DNA of 64,000 bases from Edaphobacter lichenicola (GTDB lineage: Bacteria; Acidobacteriota; Terriglobia; Terriglobales; Acidobacteriaceae). Positions within the stretch are counted from its first letter, which is position 1; each line of letters opens with the position of its first letter. The position numbers and the translations under genes are program-made. Under the pieces are notes generated by a model. That model ran no database searches. It was not told where the DNA came from and saw nothing but the letters and a program-made list of their open reading frames with translations. The DNA lies in NCBI RefSeq assembly GCF_025264645.1, contig NZ_CP073696.1, positions 5,598,240 to 5,662,239 of the forward strand, given 5' to 3'. Below, one piece after another: positions 26,714 to 36,402 of the stretch.

Positions 26714-28012
26714 ATGGAATCTTTCTTCACACGTTTCAAAAACGTCCTGGTGCTCGTTGCGATCCTGCTCGCGCAAACCATCGGGCTCGCCGTTCAGGTA
26801 CGCCGCCCTGTCGAAACAGGCGCCCCCGATGGCAGTAAGGTTACCCTTCTCCGCTATTGGGCTGTCTCAATCGTCAGTCCCTTCGAGCGCTTCTTCCATG
26901 GCATCGGCTACAACGTCCGACACGGGTGGTCGAACTACGTTGATTTGCGTCACACTCGCCAGCAAAACCGCGACCTCCAAGACGAGATTGCACGTCTTCG
27001 CCTTGAACAGGCTGCATTCGCCGAGGACGCCATGCAGGGGCATCGCCTGCAGGCCCTATTGGACTTCCAGCAGCACTATGTTGCTACCACCGTCGCTGCC
27101 CAAGTCATCGGCACCAGTGGCAACGATCTGTCCCGAGTCATCTACATTGACAAAGGCTCGAAGGACGGCCTCAAAGTTGATCAGGCGGTCATTACACCTG
27201 ACGGCATCGTCGGGAAGCTCCGCGACGTCTTTCCCCATACCTCGCAGGTCCTGCTTATCAACGACCAGACCTCCGGCGCCGGTGTACTCTTGGCTACCAC
27301 GCGCATCCGAGCCATTCTCCGCGGCAGTACCACCGGCCAAATACTGATCAACAACCTAACCCCCGACGATCGCATCAAGCCCGGCGAACAGGTGCTCAGC
27401 TCAGGCGGCGACCAGGTCTATCCGCGAGGCCTTCCGGTCGGCACTATTGAATCCATCAAGATCGACCCTGATCACCAGCCCTATACCCTCATCCAACTCC
27501 GTCCAGCCGCCAATCTCAATCAACTCGAAGAGGTCCTCGTTATCACCGGCAGTCAAACCGAACTCCCTGTCCAGGCTCAGAAAGATCTAGCCACAGGGGC
27601 AGCTACAGCTGAGGCTCAGGCTGCAGCGAAGCAACTTGCCGACCAGCAGGCCGCTGAAGCTGCCGCCAGGTCTGCTGCTCAAATTGTGGCGGATCGCCTG
27701 CCCAGCATCCACGATTCCGATAATCCCGACGCCTCCGCACAAACGAAACCGGGCACGACTGGCGCACAGACTACACCCCCTACCACGGTCGTGCCCAAGC
27801 CGCTCCCAACCATTCGTCCAGACCGCTACACTCCCGGGACTACACCATCCGCTGCCGATCTCAAACCTGGCGCGGGCGAAAACACCCCAATCAGCACAGT
27901 CCCAGCGCCGTCGCCCCAACCCTCAACGGCACCATCTTCACCTGCCGCTCCAAAGACTCGTAAACCACAACCTTCGCCCGAATCGACGAAACCCCCGGAC
28001 CCTCAACCGTAG
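26714..28012 (+). CDS. mreC: rod shape-determining protein MreC
   Basis: Bitopic inner-membrane scaffold of the elongasome that links MreB/MreD with PBP2 in the periplasm. Residues 8-27 (KNVLVLVAILLAQTIGLAVQ) are the transmembrane anchor. A coiled coil follows (about 75-110: RHTRQQNRDLQDEIARLRLE), then the double beta-barrel MreC core (about 120-275), with VIYIDKGSKDGLKVDQAV and GIVGKLRDVFPHTSQVLLI as family phrases. The last 150 residues are low-complexity and rich in Ala, Gln, Pro, Thr and Ser, much longer than in E. coli MreC. It is the first gene of mreC-mreD-mrdA-rodA. ATG at 26714 is close behind a run of short plus-strand ORFs that I consider noncoding. Confidence 0.95.
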   Translation: MESFFTRFKNVLVLVAILLAQTIGLAVQVRRPVETGAPDGSKVTLLRYWAVSIVSPFERFFHGIGYNVRHGWSNYVDLRHTRQQNRDLQDEIARLRLEQAAFAEDAMQGHRLQALLDFQQHYVATTVAAQVIGTSGNDLSRVIYIDKGSKDGLKVDQAVITPDGIVGKLRDVFPHTSQVLLINDQTSGAGVLLATTRIRAILRGSTTGQILINNLTPDDRIKPGEQVLSSGGDQVYPRGLPVGTIESIKIDPDHQPYTLIQLRPAANLNQLEEVLVITGSQTELPVQAQKDLATGAATAEAQAAAKQLADQQAAEAAARSAAQIVADRLPSIHDSDNPDASAQTKPGTTGAQTTPPTTVVPKPLPTIRPDRYTPGTTPSAADLKPGAGENTPISTVPAPSPQPSTAPSSPAAPKTRKPQPSPESTKPPDPQP

Positions 28013-28081
28013 TAATAACTGAAATCCACAACAAGCCGAAAAATCTACAAAAGCCAGCATAATCCTTCGATACTCATTCTT

Positions 28082-28606
28082 ATGGCCACCCGCAGCTACA
28101 CATCCCGTCGAGAGCTAGAGCAGCACAGCTTCCCCCCAGCCGTGGCAGTGCTGGTGCCGCTCAGCGCGATCTTGCTGCAGGCTCTCCTCCCGAGACCCTT
28201 TCCTCGCCTCGCTATCCTCGATCTTCCCCTCATCGTCACTGTTTTCTTCGCGGTTTCTCGCCGCAATCCCGTCGCTGGAACCCTCACTGGAGCCGCAATC
28301 GGCCTGCTTCAGGATGCCCTGACTGCTCAGCCCATCGGCGTCAATGGTATGGCGAAGTCTGTAATCGGCTACATCGCTGCCAGCATCGGCATCCAGGTAG
28401 ACGTCGAAAACCTAACCACCCGCGTTCTCATCAACTTTGGCTTCTTTCTCATCAACAGCTTCCTGCTCTTCCTTATCAACCGTCGTCTCCTTGGCCTCAC
28501 CAACTTCCACATCCACTGGGGCCACGAATTTATCCGCGCCGCGATCAACACCGTCGTCGCTCTCCCGATATTCTTCCTGCTCGATAACACTAAGCGCCGC
28601 GAGTAA
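28082..28606 (+). CDS. mreD: rod shape-determining protein MreD
   Basis: Inner-membrane component of the rod complex, 174 residues with about five transmembrane segments (about 20-38, 44-56, 62-80, 90-108, 118-137, 148-166). The sequence is weakly conserved in the family, so the call rests on the membrane pattern, the size and the position between mreC and the PBP2 gene. Family-like phrases are visible: LPLIVTVFFAVSRRNPVAGTLTGAAIGLLQDAL, here split by length limits. ATG at 28082, 69 bases after mreC. Downstream spacing to mrdA is 89 bases. Confidence 0.92.
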   Translation: MATRSYTSRRELEQHSFPPAVAVLVPLSAILLQALLPRPFPRLAILDLPLIVTVFFAVSRRNPVAGTLTGAAIGLLQDALTAQPIGVNGMAKSVIGYIAASIGIQVDVENLTTRVLINFGFFLINSFLLFLINRRLLGLTNFHIHWGHEFIRAAINTVVALPIFFLLDNTKRRE

Positions 28607-28695
28607 AACCTCAATTCATCCGTCTATATTGATAGTTATCAGACCCAACAGTGGTAGACCCAAATCGTCAACACCAGCCGTAAACTGAAATCAGC

Positions 28696-30633
28696 ATGGA
28701 ATTAGCCCACCATATCGACCCGAATGACCTCGGCCCTAACGGCAAGGCTGAAAAAGTGTCTGCGGGCAAACTTCATGCGGCCCAGTACCTCGTTGCGCTT
28801 ATTCTTATCGTTCTCGTGACCGGTCTTTGGCGCCTGCAGGTCCTTGGTGCCGAGAACTTCCGTGCTCTCGCCGAGGCAAATCGTATCCGGAAGGTTCCCA
28901 TCCTCGCTCCTCGCGGCCGCCTGTTCGACCGCGAAGGCCGCCTCCTCGTCGATAACTACCCTTCCGTCTCCTGTTATCTCCTCCGCGAGCAGGTCAAAGA
29001 TCTCGACGCGGATCTTCCGCTGATCTCGCAAGGTCTTCACATCCCTGTCGAACAGATCCAATCCACCCTTCGCCGTTACGAGATTGCTCCCAAATACCAA
29101 CCCATTCCTCTCAAGCAGGACATCTCCCCTGACGAACAGGCTTTTATCGCGGCTCACCGCGACGAGCTCCCCGAACTCGAAACACTCGACGAGCAGCGAC
29201 GACTCTATCCGCGTGATGGATTCGCCGCACATCTCATCGGCTACGTCGGCGAAGTTTCGGAACAGATGCTCGACGACCCACGGTATGCGTTTTACTCTCC
29301 GGGCGACGTGGTCGGCCGCTCCGGTGTCGAGCAGACCTACGATGCGCTGCTCCGCGGCGTAGACGGAAGTCGCGACGTCATCGTCAACAGCCATGGCAAA
29401 GAGCTTGGTCACCTTGGCCAGGAGCTGGCAACACCCGGCAAAGACCTCAAGCTTACCATCGACCTCGACATCCAGATGGCTGCCGAAAAGGCCCTGGACG
29501 GCAAGATCGGCGCTATCATCGCCATGGATCCACATACCGGTGAGATTCTGGCTATGGTCTCCCGCCCTACCTTCGATCCGAACCAATTTTCCGTTCGCCT
29601 CACGAAGAATTACTGGAACGAAATCCTCACCAACCCCGACCATCCTCTTCTGAACAAGTCCATTCAGGCCCAACTCGCGCCAGGCAGTACATTCAAAATC
29701 ATTATGTCGGTCGCAGGCCTCCAAGAGAACGTCGCACAGAACATGCACGTCGTCTGTAATGGAGGAGCCGAGTTTTACGGCCACTTCTACGCTTGCGACC
29801 TCCATCACGGCAACGTCGACATCCACAATGCCATCCCGTACTCCTGCGACACCTTCTACTACACCTTGGCTAACCGGCTCGGCATCGACACCATCGCGAA
29901 GTATGCGACGTCTCTCGGCTTCGGCCAGAAGACCGGGGTAGATCTTCCCGACGAGGTCACGGGCACGATGCCCTCGACTGCCTGGAAGCTCAAGACCCAA
30001 CATGACAAGTGGTTCGCCGGCGAGACCATCTCGGTCGGAATCGGCCAAGGAGCTGTCGCTGCTACGCCGATCCAACTCGCCCGGGCTCTCAGCGGTGTTG
30101 CCTCCGGTGGAGTTCTTCGCCGTCCGCATGTGGTTTTCGCGGACGAGGTCCCCGCCGAGATGCTCCAGGCGATTCATGAGTCCTTCCCTGGCTCGGGAGA
30201 CGCAACTATCCCACTCACCGCGGACAACTGGCAGACCATCACAGATGGCATGGCCGCAGTTACTACCACCGGTACGGCCGCTCCCGCTCACCTCGAAGGT
30301 ATCGACTTTGCTGGCAAGACCGGAACCGCGCAGGTGATGAGTCACGAAGCCTTGGCTCGCACAAGCGGCGGCCATAACACCGTTCCCAATGCCTGGTTTG
30401 TCGGTATGGCGCCCCGTCGAAATCCCGATATCGTTGTTGCCGTCCTCTGGGAGCATGGAAACTGGGGAAACAACTCCGCGAAGCTCGCGTCCCAGATCAT
30501 CGACGCCTACGTCAACAAACAGCGCAAGCGTGATAACAATATCCGAATCGCCACCACCCCCGAGCCTGTCAAACCCGAGGCATCTCCATCTACCCCCTCT
30601 GCACCTAAGACCTCGACCCCAAGTGCCGAATAG
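28696..30633 (+). CDS. mrdA: penicillin-binding protein 2
   Basis: Monofunctional class B transpeptidase of the elongation machinery, cross-linking peptidoglycan during side-wall growth. It is anchored by one transmembrane segment (about residues 32-51). The dimerisation domain begins with APRGRLFDREGRLL. The transpeptidase motifs are SxxK with Ser331 (PGSTFK), SxD with Ser383 (SCD) and KTG at 541-543 (AGKTGTAQ). The 645-residue length is normal; the last 35 residues are Pro/Ser/Thr-rich. It sits between mreD and rodA, as in most bacteria, and should work with the RodA glycosyltransferase. Confidence 0.97.
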   Translation: MELAHHIDPNDLGPNGKAEKVSAGKLHAAQYLVALILIVLVTGLWRLQVLGAENFRALAEANRIRKVPILAPRGRLFDREGRLLVDNYPSVSCYLLREQVKDLDADLPLISQGLHIPVEQIQSTLRRYEIAPKYQPIPLKQDISPDEQAFIAAHRDELPELETLDEQRRLYPRDGFAAHLIGYVGEVSEQMLDDPRYAFYSPGDVVGRSGVEQTYDALLRGVDGSRDVIVNSHGKELGHLGQELATPGKDLKLTIDLDIQMAAEKALDGKIGAIIAMDPHTGEILAMVSRPTFDPNQFSVRLTKNYWNEILTNPDHPLLNKSIQAQLAPGSTFKIIMSVAGLQENVAQNMHVVCNGGAEFYGHFYACDLHHGNVDIHNAIPYSCDTFYYTLANRLGIDTIAKYATSLGFGQKTGVDLPDEVTGTMPSTAWKLKTQHDKWFAGETISVGIGQGAVAATPIQLARALSGVASGGVLRRPHVVFADEVPAEMLQAIHESFPGSGDATIPLTADNWQTITDGMAAVTTTGTAAPAHLEGIDFAGKTGTAQVMSHEALARTSGGHNTVPNAWFVGMAPRRNPDIVVAVLWEHGNWGNNSAKLASQIIDAYVNKQRKRDNNIRIATTPEPVKPEASPSTPSAPKTSTPSAE

Positions 30634-30799
30634 GAAGCAACTTGAAAAGCATCAGGTGTAGCGAGCCGAGGTGCTGTTAAAGCGGTCCTTTTCGTAGAGT
30701 TAAGCAAGTGCCGCTGGTAACCATGCAGATCCCTCGTCTTCGGACGATATTCGCGCGCAACAATCCATCGCGCGAGTGGTTACACTACAACCAGCCAAC

Positions 30800-31900
30800 A
30801 TGCCCCGCCTCTCCTCCTATCGCGACTTCGACTGGGTTCTCCTGGGTTTCGTCCTCCTTCTCTCGGTCATCTCCGTTCTTGAGATCAAGTCAGCAACCCT
30901 CCACACCAAGTTCCACGGCTTCGACCACAAGCAGATCCAATTCCTCGCCGTCGGCCTAATGTTGATGTTCCTCATCTCCTTGATCGACTATCACCGACTC
31001 ATTGACATCATCCATTGGGCATATGGCATCAGCATCCTATCGCTCATCGCCGTCCTTATCGTCGGCACCAAAGTGCTCGGCGGTCGTCGCTGGATCAAGT
31101 TTCCGGGCGGCATCCACTTTCAACCCTCCGAGTGGGTCAAGTTGGTTCTCATCCTCGCCGTGGCCCGCTACTTCTGGGGACTCGCAGGCAAAGAACTGAC
31201 CTGGGCCGACATCGGTAAAGCGGCTGCAATGGTCTGCGTCCCCATGCTGCTGGTGCTCAAGCAGCCTGACCTCGGCACCGCCCTGACCTATCTGCCCATC
31301 CTGATCTGTGGGCTGTTCCTGGGCGGCATCCGCTTCAAACAGGTCGGCCTCATCGTGCTGGCAATCGCCCTCGTCGGCGGCATCGCCGTGAAAAGCGGGA
31401 AACATCTCAAGCCTTACCAGCAGGCGCGCATCAACGCCTTCATTAATCCCGACTCCGATCCTCGAGGTTCCGGATATCAGATCCGTCAGTCTCTTATCGC
31501 AGTCGGCTCCGGCGGTATCTGGGGCAAGGGCGCGAACAAAGGCACGCAGACACAGGGCGATTTCCTCCCCATCCCCTATACCGACTTCATCTTTGCCGCA
31601 TTCTGCGAAGAACACGGCTTTGTCGGTGCCATTGGCGTCCTGCTCCTATACTTCCTCATTCTCATGCGGTTAATTCAGAATGCGCAAACCGCTTCCGATC
31701 TTCCTGGCAGCTTCATCATCATGGGGGTGGTCGCAGTAATTGTCTTTCAGATTGCTGTTAATGTTGGCATGGTAGTCGGTCTCATGCCGGTTACCGGAAT
31801 TCCTCTGCCCCTTCTTAGCTATGGAGGCTCCTCTGTCCTATTTACCTTCCTCTCATTGGGCATCGTCATGAATATCCGCATGCGCCGGTTCGTCAACTAA
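30800..31900 (+). CDS. rodA: rod shape-determining protein RodA (SEDS glycosyltransferase)
   Basis: SEDS-family peptidoglycan glycosyltransferase that polymerises lipid II during elongation together with PBP2. The 366-residue protein has about ten transmembrane segments. Family motifs are present: FQPSEWVKL (about 110-118), LVLKQPDLGTAL (about 150-161, with the Asp proposed to be catalytic), and the long QTQGDFLPIPYTDFIFA...EEHGF segment (about 255-280). It ends in GITLPLLSYGGSS-like PVTGIPLPLLSYGGSSV. I chose ATG 30800 (MPRLSSYRDFDW); a GTG eight codons upstream is possible. It follows mrdA by about 165 bases. Confidence 0.95.
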   Translation: MPRLSSYRDFDWVLLGFVLLLSVISVLEIKSATLHTKFHGFDHKQIQFLAVGLMLMFLISLIDYHRLIDIIHWAYGISILSLIAVLIVGTKVLGGRRWIKFPGGIHFQPSEWVKLVLILAVARYFWGLAGKELTWADIGKAAAMVCVPMLLVLKQPDLGTALTYLPILICGLFLGGIRFKQVGLIVLAIALVGGIAVKSGKHLKPYQQARINAFINPDSDPRGSGYQIRQSLIAVGSGGIWGKGANKGTQTQGDFLPIPYTDFIFAAFCEEHGFVGAIGVLLLYFLILMRLIQNAQTASDLPGSFIIMGVVAVIVFQIAVNVGMVVGLMPVTGIPLPLLSYGGSSVLFTFLSLGIVMNIRMRRFVN

Positions 31901-32496
31901 GCTACTGATACAGCTCCCGACAACGGAAAGTAGCCCGTTCAAAACGGGACCTGATTGTTAACGTTGTGCGAAGGCTTAAATTCCCGCTGCTATGCATTTA
32001 GTGCAATACTGTTAACAATACCTGTTCGGCTGTAGATGCCGCTCAGTGTACCCCGCTACTCCGGCGCACGGTCGCCAGTCAGCGGCAACAAAAGACTTTT
32101 TGAAGAAAAGGCCGGCCAGCCAGAGACATCGATCCGTTGGCCGGACAGGTTTTAGGGAAATGATTGCATCCGGATGGCGAACGGCCCCGCCTCAAGTCTC
32201 TGATTTTGAGGTTGTTTCGGTCACAAACTCCGCATGTCTGCAATTGCTTGAAGCATCCCCCGTGTCCCCGATCTACCCGGTATCGCCCAATCCGCCCTCC
32301 AGGGGAGTGCGCTCAAGGCAGAGCTGTATTCACACCTCGCACCGGTTATCGAGTTTCGTTCACGCGCTTCCGCAGCCCGTACCCTGTCCGTTCCACGGTG
32401 AGCCGCACTTGGCCTGAAGCCAGGTAAGCTCCCGTTTGTTCTCTGTCGCGTCTGCCGCTCGAACCTTAACCAGGTCGGGCAGAAAGAGCACAGCGA
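31901..32496. other. 596-base leader region upstream of the RNase E/G gene
   Basis: No convincing coding frame. Just after rodA is a small hairpin CCCGTT-CAA-AACGGG (31934-31948). ATTGTTAAC (31954-31962) and GTTAACAAT (32011-32019) form an inverted repeat of nine bases around AT-rich DNA. A further stem pairs CCGGCCA near 32112 with TGGCCGG near 32137. If the RNase gene starts transcription near here, its 5' untranslated region would be several hundred bases and structured. RNase E genes in other bacteria autoregulate through such leaders, so this is a reasonable place to look. Confidence 0.5.
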
Positions 32497-35400
32497 ATGT
32501 CGAAAGAAATTTACATCTCCAGTACCCCGCACGAGACTCGTCTCGCCATCGTCGAAAATGACGCCCTAACCGAAATCTATTACGAACGCGAGAACGAATA
32601 TACCCTCGCTGGCTCCATCTATAACGGCAAGGTAACCCGCGTTCTACCCGGTATGCAGTCCTCGTTTGTGGACATCGGCCTCGAACGCGACGCCTTTCTC
32701 TACATCACCGATTTCATGGAAGAAGCTGGCGACTCCGCCGACTTCGACACCAGCGGCGATTCGAGTCGCCGCTCCGAAGGCCGCCGCAACGACCGTAGCG
32801 GCACTGCCCCAATCCTCGAAGGCGCCATCGCCAGCCCTCCAGACCGCCTCGACCAGACCACCGACTCCGGAAATCGCTCTTCCGAGCGCGCAGACCGTGG
32901 TGACCGCAACGGGCGTGGAGACCGCGGGCGTGGTGGCCGAGGCCGTCGTGATCGCAATGGCAATCGGGATCGTCAACCTGTTTCCAACACCTCTGCGCCG
33001 ACGGACACTCCCGACGCTATCCGCGCCGATTTCAACCGCCCGGACTATGGCAACTCGGCTGACTTTACCGCCGAAAGTGCCGCATCGGACCAGAACGACG
33101 GAGCTGAACTTGGCGAAGGGGCTCCGGGAGCCGATGGCAGCCGCCGCTGGCGTGGCCGCCGTGGCCGCAGACGTGGCCGTGGACCTGGCCAGCGCGACGA
33201 GTCCCCGCAGACAACCGGCTCGGCGGTCACACAGTCACCAGTTGAAGTCTCTTACAACGACGATTCCTTCGATATCGACGGTGCAGCGACACCATCCGGC
33301 ATTACGAACCCGATCTCTCCCGTAGCCTCCGCCTCGACCGAGGACAACGGCGTATCTCAGGAGAATTCCAGCAGTCGCGGAGAGCGCAGAGGCGGTGATC
33401 GAGGCGATCGAAACAATCGGGGCGACCGTGCTCGCAACGATCGTGGCAATCGAGGCGATCGTGGTGGCCGCGACCAGCGCGAACCCCGCATTCCTCGTGG
33501 CTTCGCACCCAAAGCATCTCTCTATGGTGTGGATGACGCCCCCGCCTACAACCAGGCTTCCGAACTCAATGCCATCTCTCCCGAGCCTATTGTCCTTCCC
33601 GGAGAGTCACTCTCCAAATATCGCAAGGGTGGCGAAGAGCCAGCTGCAGCATCCAAACCTGCCGAACTCAATGTCATCATCCCATCCGCGCCGTCGTTTA
33701 GTATCCCCGACGGTTGGGATGGCGGAGCAACTCTGCCAGGTGAGAGTCTGTCACGCCATCGGCGGTCTGAGAATCGTCAGGAACAGCGCGCCGAGCATCG
33801 TGAAAGCGATCGCGCAGACTATCGCAACCACTCCACGCAAGATCAACCGGCTGTCCAAGTAGGCCGCGAACCAGACAGGCCGAGCGGTGCGGACATCGCC
33901 GCGGGGCAGCCTGAGGGGATCTCCGGAACGCACTCCGATCTCATCGTGGCCGATCAGCTCCATCACGACACCGCAGCACCGGTTACTCCCGTTGAGTACG
34001 AGCCAACCGATGCCTCCGCTTCTTATCGCATCGATCCAGCAGCCCCTAGCGAATTTCGCCAGAGTGCTCCGGTACTCGATGCCCCCAAAGATGCATCCGA
34101 CGAGACGCAGTTCGAGCCCAACCTCCACGATCACAGCCCCGTCCACAGCATCACGCCAAGCCCCGAAGAGCCTGTAGCGCCGCTTCAGGTCGAACCCATG
34201 CACGAGCCCGTCGTAACTGCCTACGAGAAGTTCGACTGGCAGACGGATACAGCGCCGGCAACTGTTGCGGAGGCTGTCCCGGTTTCCCATGAGCTGACCA
34301 CTCTCCATGCCACAGGCGAGATGCACTCTGAAGCCCCCGTTGCCACCTTTATTCCTGAGCATGCGAGCGAGCCTGCCTCGCCCATCGGGCATGAGACCGC
34401 TATCGCCAACCCAGCGGACAATCAGATTGCCGACGTTAGCTCCGGCACGCTCCAGCACTTCGCCCCGGGCATCGGCTCTCTCGAAGAGGAAGCCCTTGAC
34501 GAGGAGGACTTCGACACGACCCTCCACGCCAGTTCCATTGAGGAGATGGACGACTTCGATGAGGAGGAGACTTTGGAAGGCGCCGCAGATCTAGGCACCA
34601 TGATCCGCGAGATGTCCATCGACCAGATCACCCGCTCCGGCGGTGTCGATGAGGAGGAAGACGACCTCGAAGAAGAGGATGCAATCCACGATCCACTCGG
34701 CGATGATCTCGATGACTCCGACGAAGAAGACGAAGATCTCGATGAGTCCGACACGGAAGAAGACGTCATCCATGAAGAGTTCACCGAAGGAGACGAGGTT
34801 ACAGCTTCCAACGGCTTCGATCAGGTGCAAACGGGCACGGCTACTCCTTCCGCCGATCGTGAAAACCGTGGTCGCAATCGCCGCGACGGTCGTCGTGATG
34901 GTCGTCGCGGAGACCGTTTTGGCCGCAGTGATCGTGGAGCGAGCAGCGACCGTCCTCGCAATACCGGTGGCGCGGGCGACCGCGAGCGGTCCGGTGGCGG
35001 AGGTCGCGACCGGCGTGGTGGCCGCAGCTCCATGCAATCCACCAGCCTCCCAGCCATCAGCGAACTGCTCAAGCCGGGCCAGGAGATCCTCGTCCAGATC
35101 GCGAAGGAACCCATCGCGAAAAAGGGCGCGCGCATCACATCGCACATCGCACTTCCAGGCCGCTTCCTGGTCTTCATGCCGACGGTCAATCACACCGGCG
35201 TCTCTCGCAAGATCGAGTCCGACGGCGAACGTCGCAGGCTGAAGGAGATACTCCTCAGCGAAAAAGGAGAGGCTACGGGTGGCTTCATCGTCCGCACTGC
35301 GGCTTCGGGAGCGAGCGAAGAAGAGCTTCGTTCTGATCTGCGCTTCCTCCTCAATCTCTGGGCCGATATCAAGCAGCGCTCTGAATCCTCAAAGTCGCCG

Positions 35401-36249
35401 GCTCTCATCTACCACGACCTCAACCTCGTCGAGCGTATCCTCCGCGACCAGGTCACCGACAACTTCTCCGCCATCTGGGTCGATACCGAGACCGACTACG
35501 AGCGCATTCTCCGGTTCCTCCAGCGCTTTCAGCCGTCGCTCATCCGCCGCGTCAAGCTTTACACGAAGGAGACGCCACTCTTCGAGCAGTTCGGCATCAC
35601 CGAAGAGATCAACAAGGCTCTTCGCTCCAAAGTGTGGCTCAAGTCCGGCGGCTCCATCGTCATCAACCAGACCGAAGCCCTCGTCGCGATCGACATCAAC
35701 ACCGGCAAATTCGTCGGCAAGACCGCTCGCTTGGAAGATACCATCGTCAAAACAAACCTCGATGCTATCCCCGAGATCGTTCGTCAGATTCGCCTACGCG
35801 ACCTCGGAGGAATCATTATCATCGACTTCATCGACATGGATGAGCGCAAGAACCGGAACAAGGTCATGGCTGCCCTGGAAGAAGAGTTGAAGACCGATCG
35901 CGCTCCCTCGAAGGTTCTTCAGTTCAATGACTTTGGCCTGGTTGCCATCACACGGAAGCGCGTCAAGCAGTCGCTCGAGCGCACTCTGTCGACGACCTGC
36001 AACGTCTGCGTGGGCACCGGCATGGTCAAGTCACCGGTCACAGTGTGCAACGACATCTACATCGAGATGCGCAAGATGCAAAAGCATCTCGATCGCGGCG
36101 ATGTTATGCTGCGAGTCAACCCCGAGGTTGTCAAACAGCTCAAGGCACCGGGTACCAAGTGGCTTCAGGAGATGGAAGAGATGGTTGGCAAGACGATTCT
36201 CGTCAAATCCGATCCCGCTCTCCATCCTGAGCAGTTCGATATCCACTAG
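32497..36249 (+). CDS. RNase E/G family ribonuclease with a giant inserted disordered region
   Basis: A 1250-residue endoribonuclease of the RNase E/G family (mRNA turnover, rRNA and tRNA processing). Residues 1-73 are the first half of the S1-containing N-terminal region (GSIYNGKVTRVLPGMQSSFVDIG). From about 853 the S1 domain resumes (LKPGQEILVQIAKEPIAKKGARITS) and runs into the DNase I-like catalytic domain. The magnesium ligands are Asp1066 (AIDINTGKF) and Asp1110 (IDFIDMDERK), 44 apart as against 43 in E. coli RNase E. The zinc-link cysteines are Cys1168 and Cys1171 (TCNVCVGTG), 58 after the second Asp as in RNase E. Between 75 and 850 lies a disordered insert: R/G/D-rich at both ends, highly acidic at about 665-775. 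There is no RNase E-type C-terminal scaffold. It follows rodA, a common rng position. Confidence 0.95.
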   Translation: MSKEIYISSTPHETRLAIVENDALTEIYYERENEYTLAGSIYNGKVTRVLPGMQSSFVDIGLERDAFLYITDFMEEAGDSADFDTSGDSSRRSEGRRNDRSGTAPILEGAIASPPDRLDQTTDSGNRSSERADRGDRNGRGDRGRGGRGRRDRNGNRDRQPVSNTSAPTDTPDAIRADFNRPDYGNSADFTAESAASDQNDGAELGEGAPGADGSRRWRGRRGRRRGRGPGQRDESPQTTGSAVTQSPVEVSYNDDSFDIDGAATPSGITNPISPVASASTEDNGVSQENSSSRGERRGGDRGDRNNRGDRARNDRGNRGDRGGRDQREPRIPRGFAPKASLYGVDDAPAYNQASELNAISPEPIVLPGESLSKYRKGGEEPAAASKPAELNVIIPSAPSFSIPDGWDGGATLPGESLSRHRRSENRQEQRAEHRESDRADYRNHSTQDQPAVQVGREPDRPSGADIAAGQPEGISGTHSDLIVADQLHHDTAAPVTPVEYEPTDASASYRIDPAAPSEFRQSAPVLDAPKDASDETQFEPNLHDHSPVHSITPSPEEPVAPLQVEPMHEPVVTAYEKFDWQTDTAPATVAEAVPVSHELTTLHATGEMHSEAPVATFIPEHASEPASPIGHETAIANPADNQIADVSSGTLQHFAPGIGSLEEEALDEEDFDTTLHASSIEEMDDFDEEETLEGAADLGTMIREMSIDQITRSGGVDEEEDDLEEEDAIHDPLGDDLDDSDEEDEDLDESDTEEDVIHEEFTEGDEVTASNGFDQVQTGTATPSADRENRGRNRRDGRRDGRRGDRFGRSDRGASSDRPRNTGGAGDRERSGGGGRDRRGGRSSMQSTSLPAISELLKPGQEILVQIAKEPIAKKGARITSHIALPGRFLVFMPTVNHTGVSRKIESDGERRRLKEILLSEKGEATGGFIVRTAASGASEEELRSDLRFLLNLWADIKQRSESSKSPALIYHDLNLVERILRDQVTDNFSAIWVDTETDYERILRFLQRFQPSLIRRVKLYTKETPLFEQFGITEEINKALRSKVWLKSGGSIVINQTEALVAIDINTGKFVGKTARLEDTIVKTNLDAIPEIVRQIRLRDLGGIIIIDFIDMDERKNRNKVMAALEEELKTDRAPSKVLQFNDFGLVAITRKRVKQSLERTLSTTCNVCVGTGMVKSPVTVCNDIYIEMRKMQKHLDRGDVMLRVNPEVVKQLKAPGTKWLQEMEEMVGKTILVKSDPALHPEQFDIH

Positions 36250-36338
36250 GACAAAATCCTTGGGAATCTCGTCGCTACGACCGCGCGAAAGATTCCCGCG
36301 AATAACGCGGCTCGAACGACTGCCACTTCGCTCAACTC

Positions 36339-36366
36339 ACGGGCATCCTTCGGTAAGGGTGCCCGT
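36339..36366 (+). terminator. terminator hairpin after the RNase E/G gene
   Basis: ACGGGCATCCTT and AAGGGTGCCCGT form a 12-bp stem (one T-G pair) closed by a CGGT tetraloop. It is followed by ATCTGTTAGTTTG, which is only loosely T-rich. About 90 bases after the stop codon. Confidence 0.75.
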
Positions 36367-36374
36367 ATCTGTTA

Positions 36375-36402
36375 GTTTGTCAGTACTTTGTCATCGACAA
36401 AC
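36375..36402. promoter_or_regulatory. inverted repeat GTTTGTC-N14-GACAAAC
   Basis: Perfect seven-base arms at 36375-36381 and 36396-36402, just past the RNase terminator and about 120 bases before the outer-membrane protein gene. It might be an operator in that gene's promoter region or a second, weak hairpin. Confidence 0.4.

Noticed and set aside
26479..26776. Short frames on both strands between the esterase and mreC
   Set aside because: They overlap each other and mreC, and encode no recognisable domain.
32046..32532. Short frames in the RNase E/G leader
   Set aside because: No domain, no ribosome-binding site, and they overlap on both strands.
33300..34500. Repetitive Arg/Gly/Asp-rich coding region that could be a separate gene
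   Set aside because: It is in the same uninterrupted frame as the two RNase E/G halves, without a start, a stop or a ribosome-binding site of its own.
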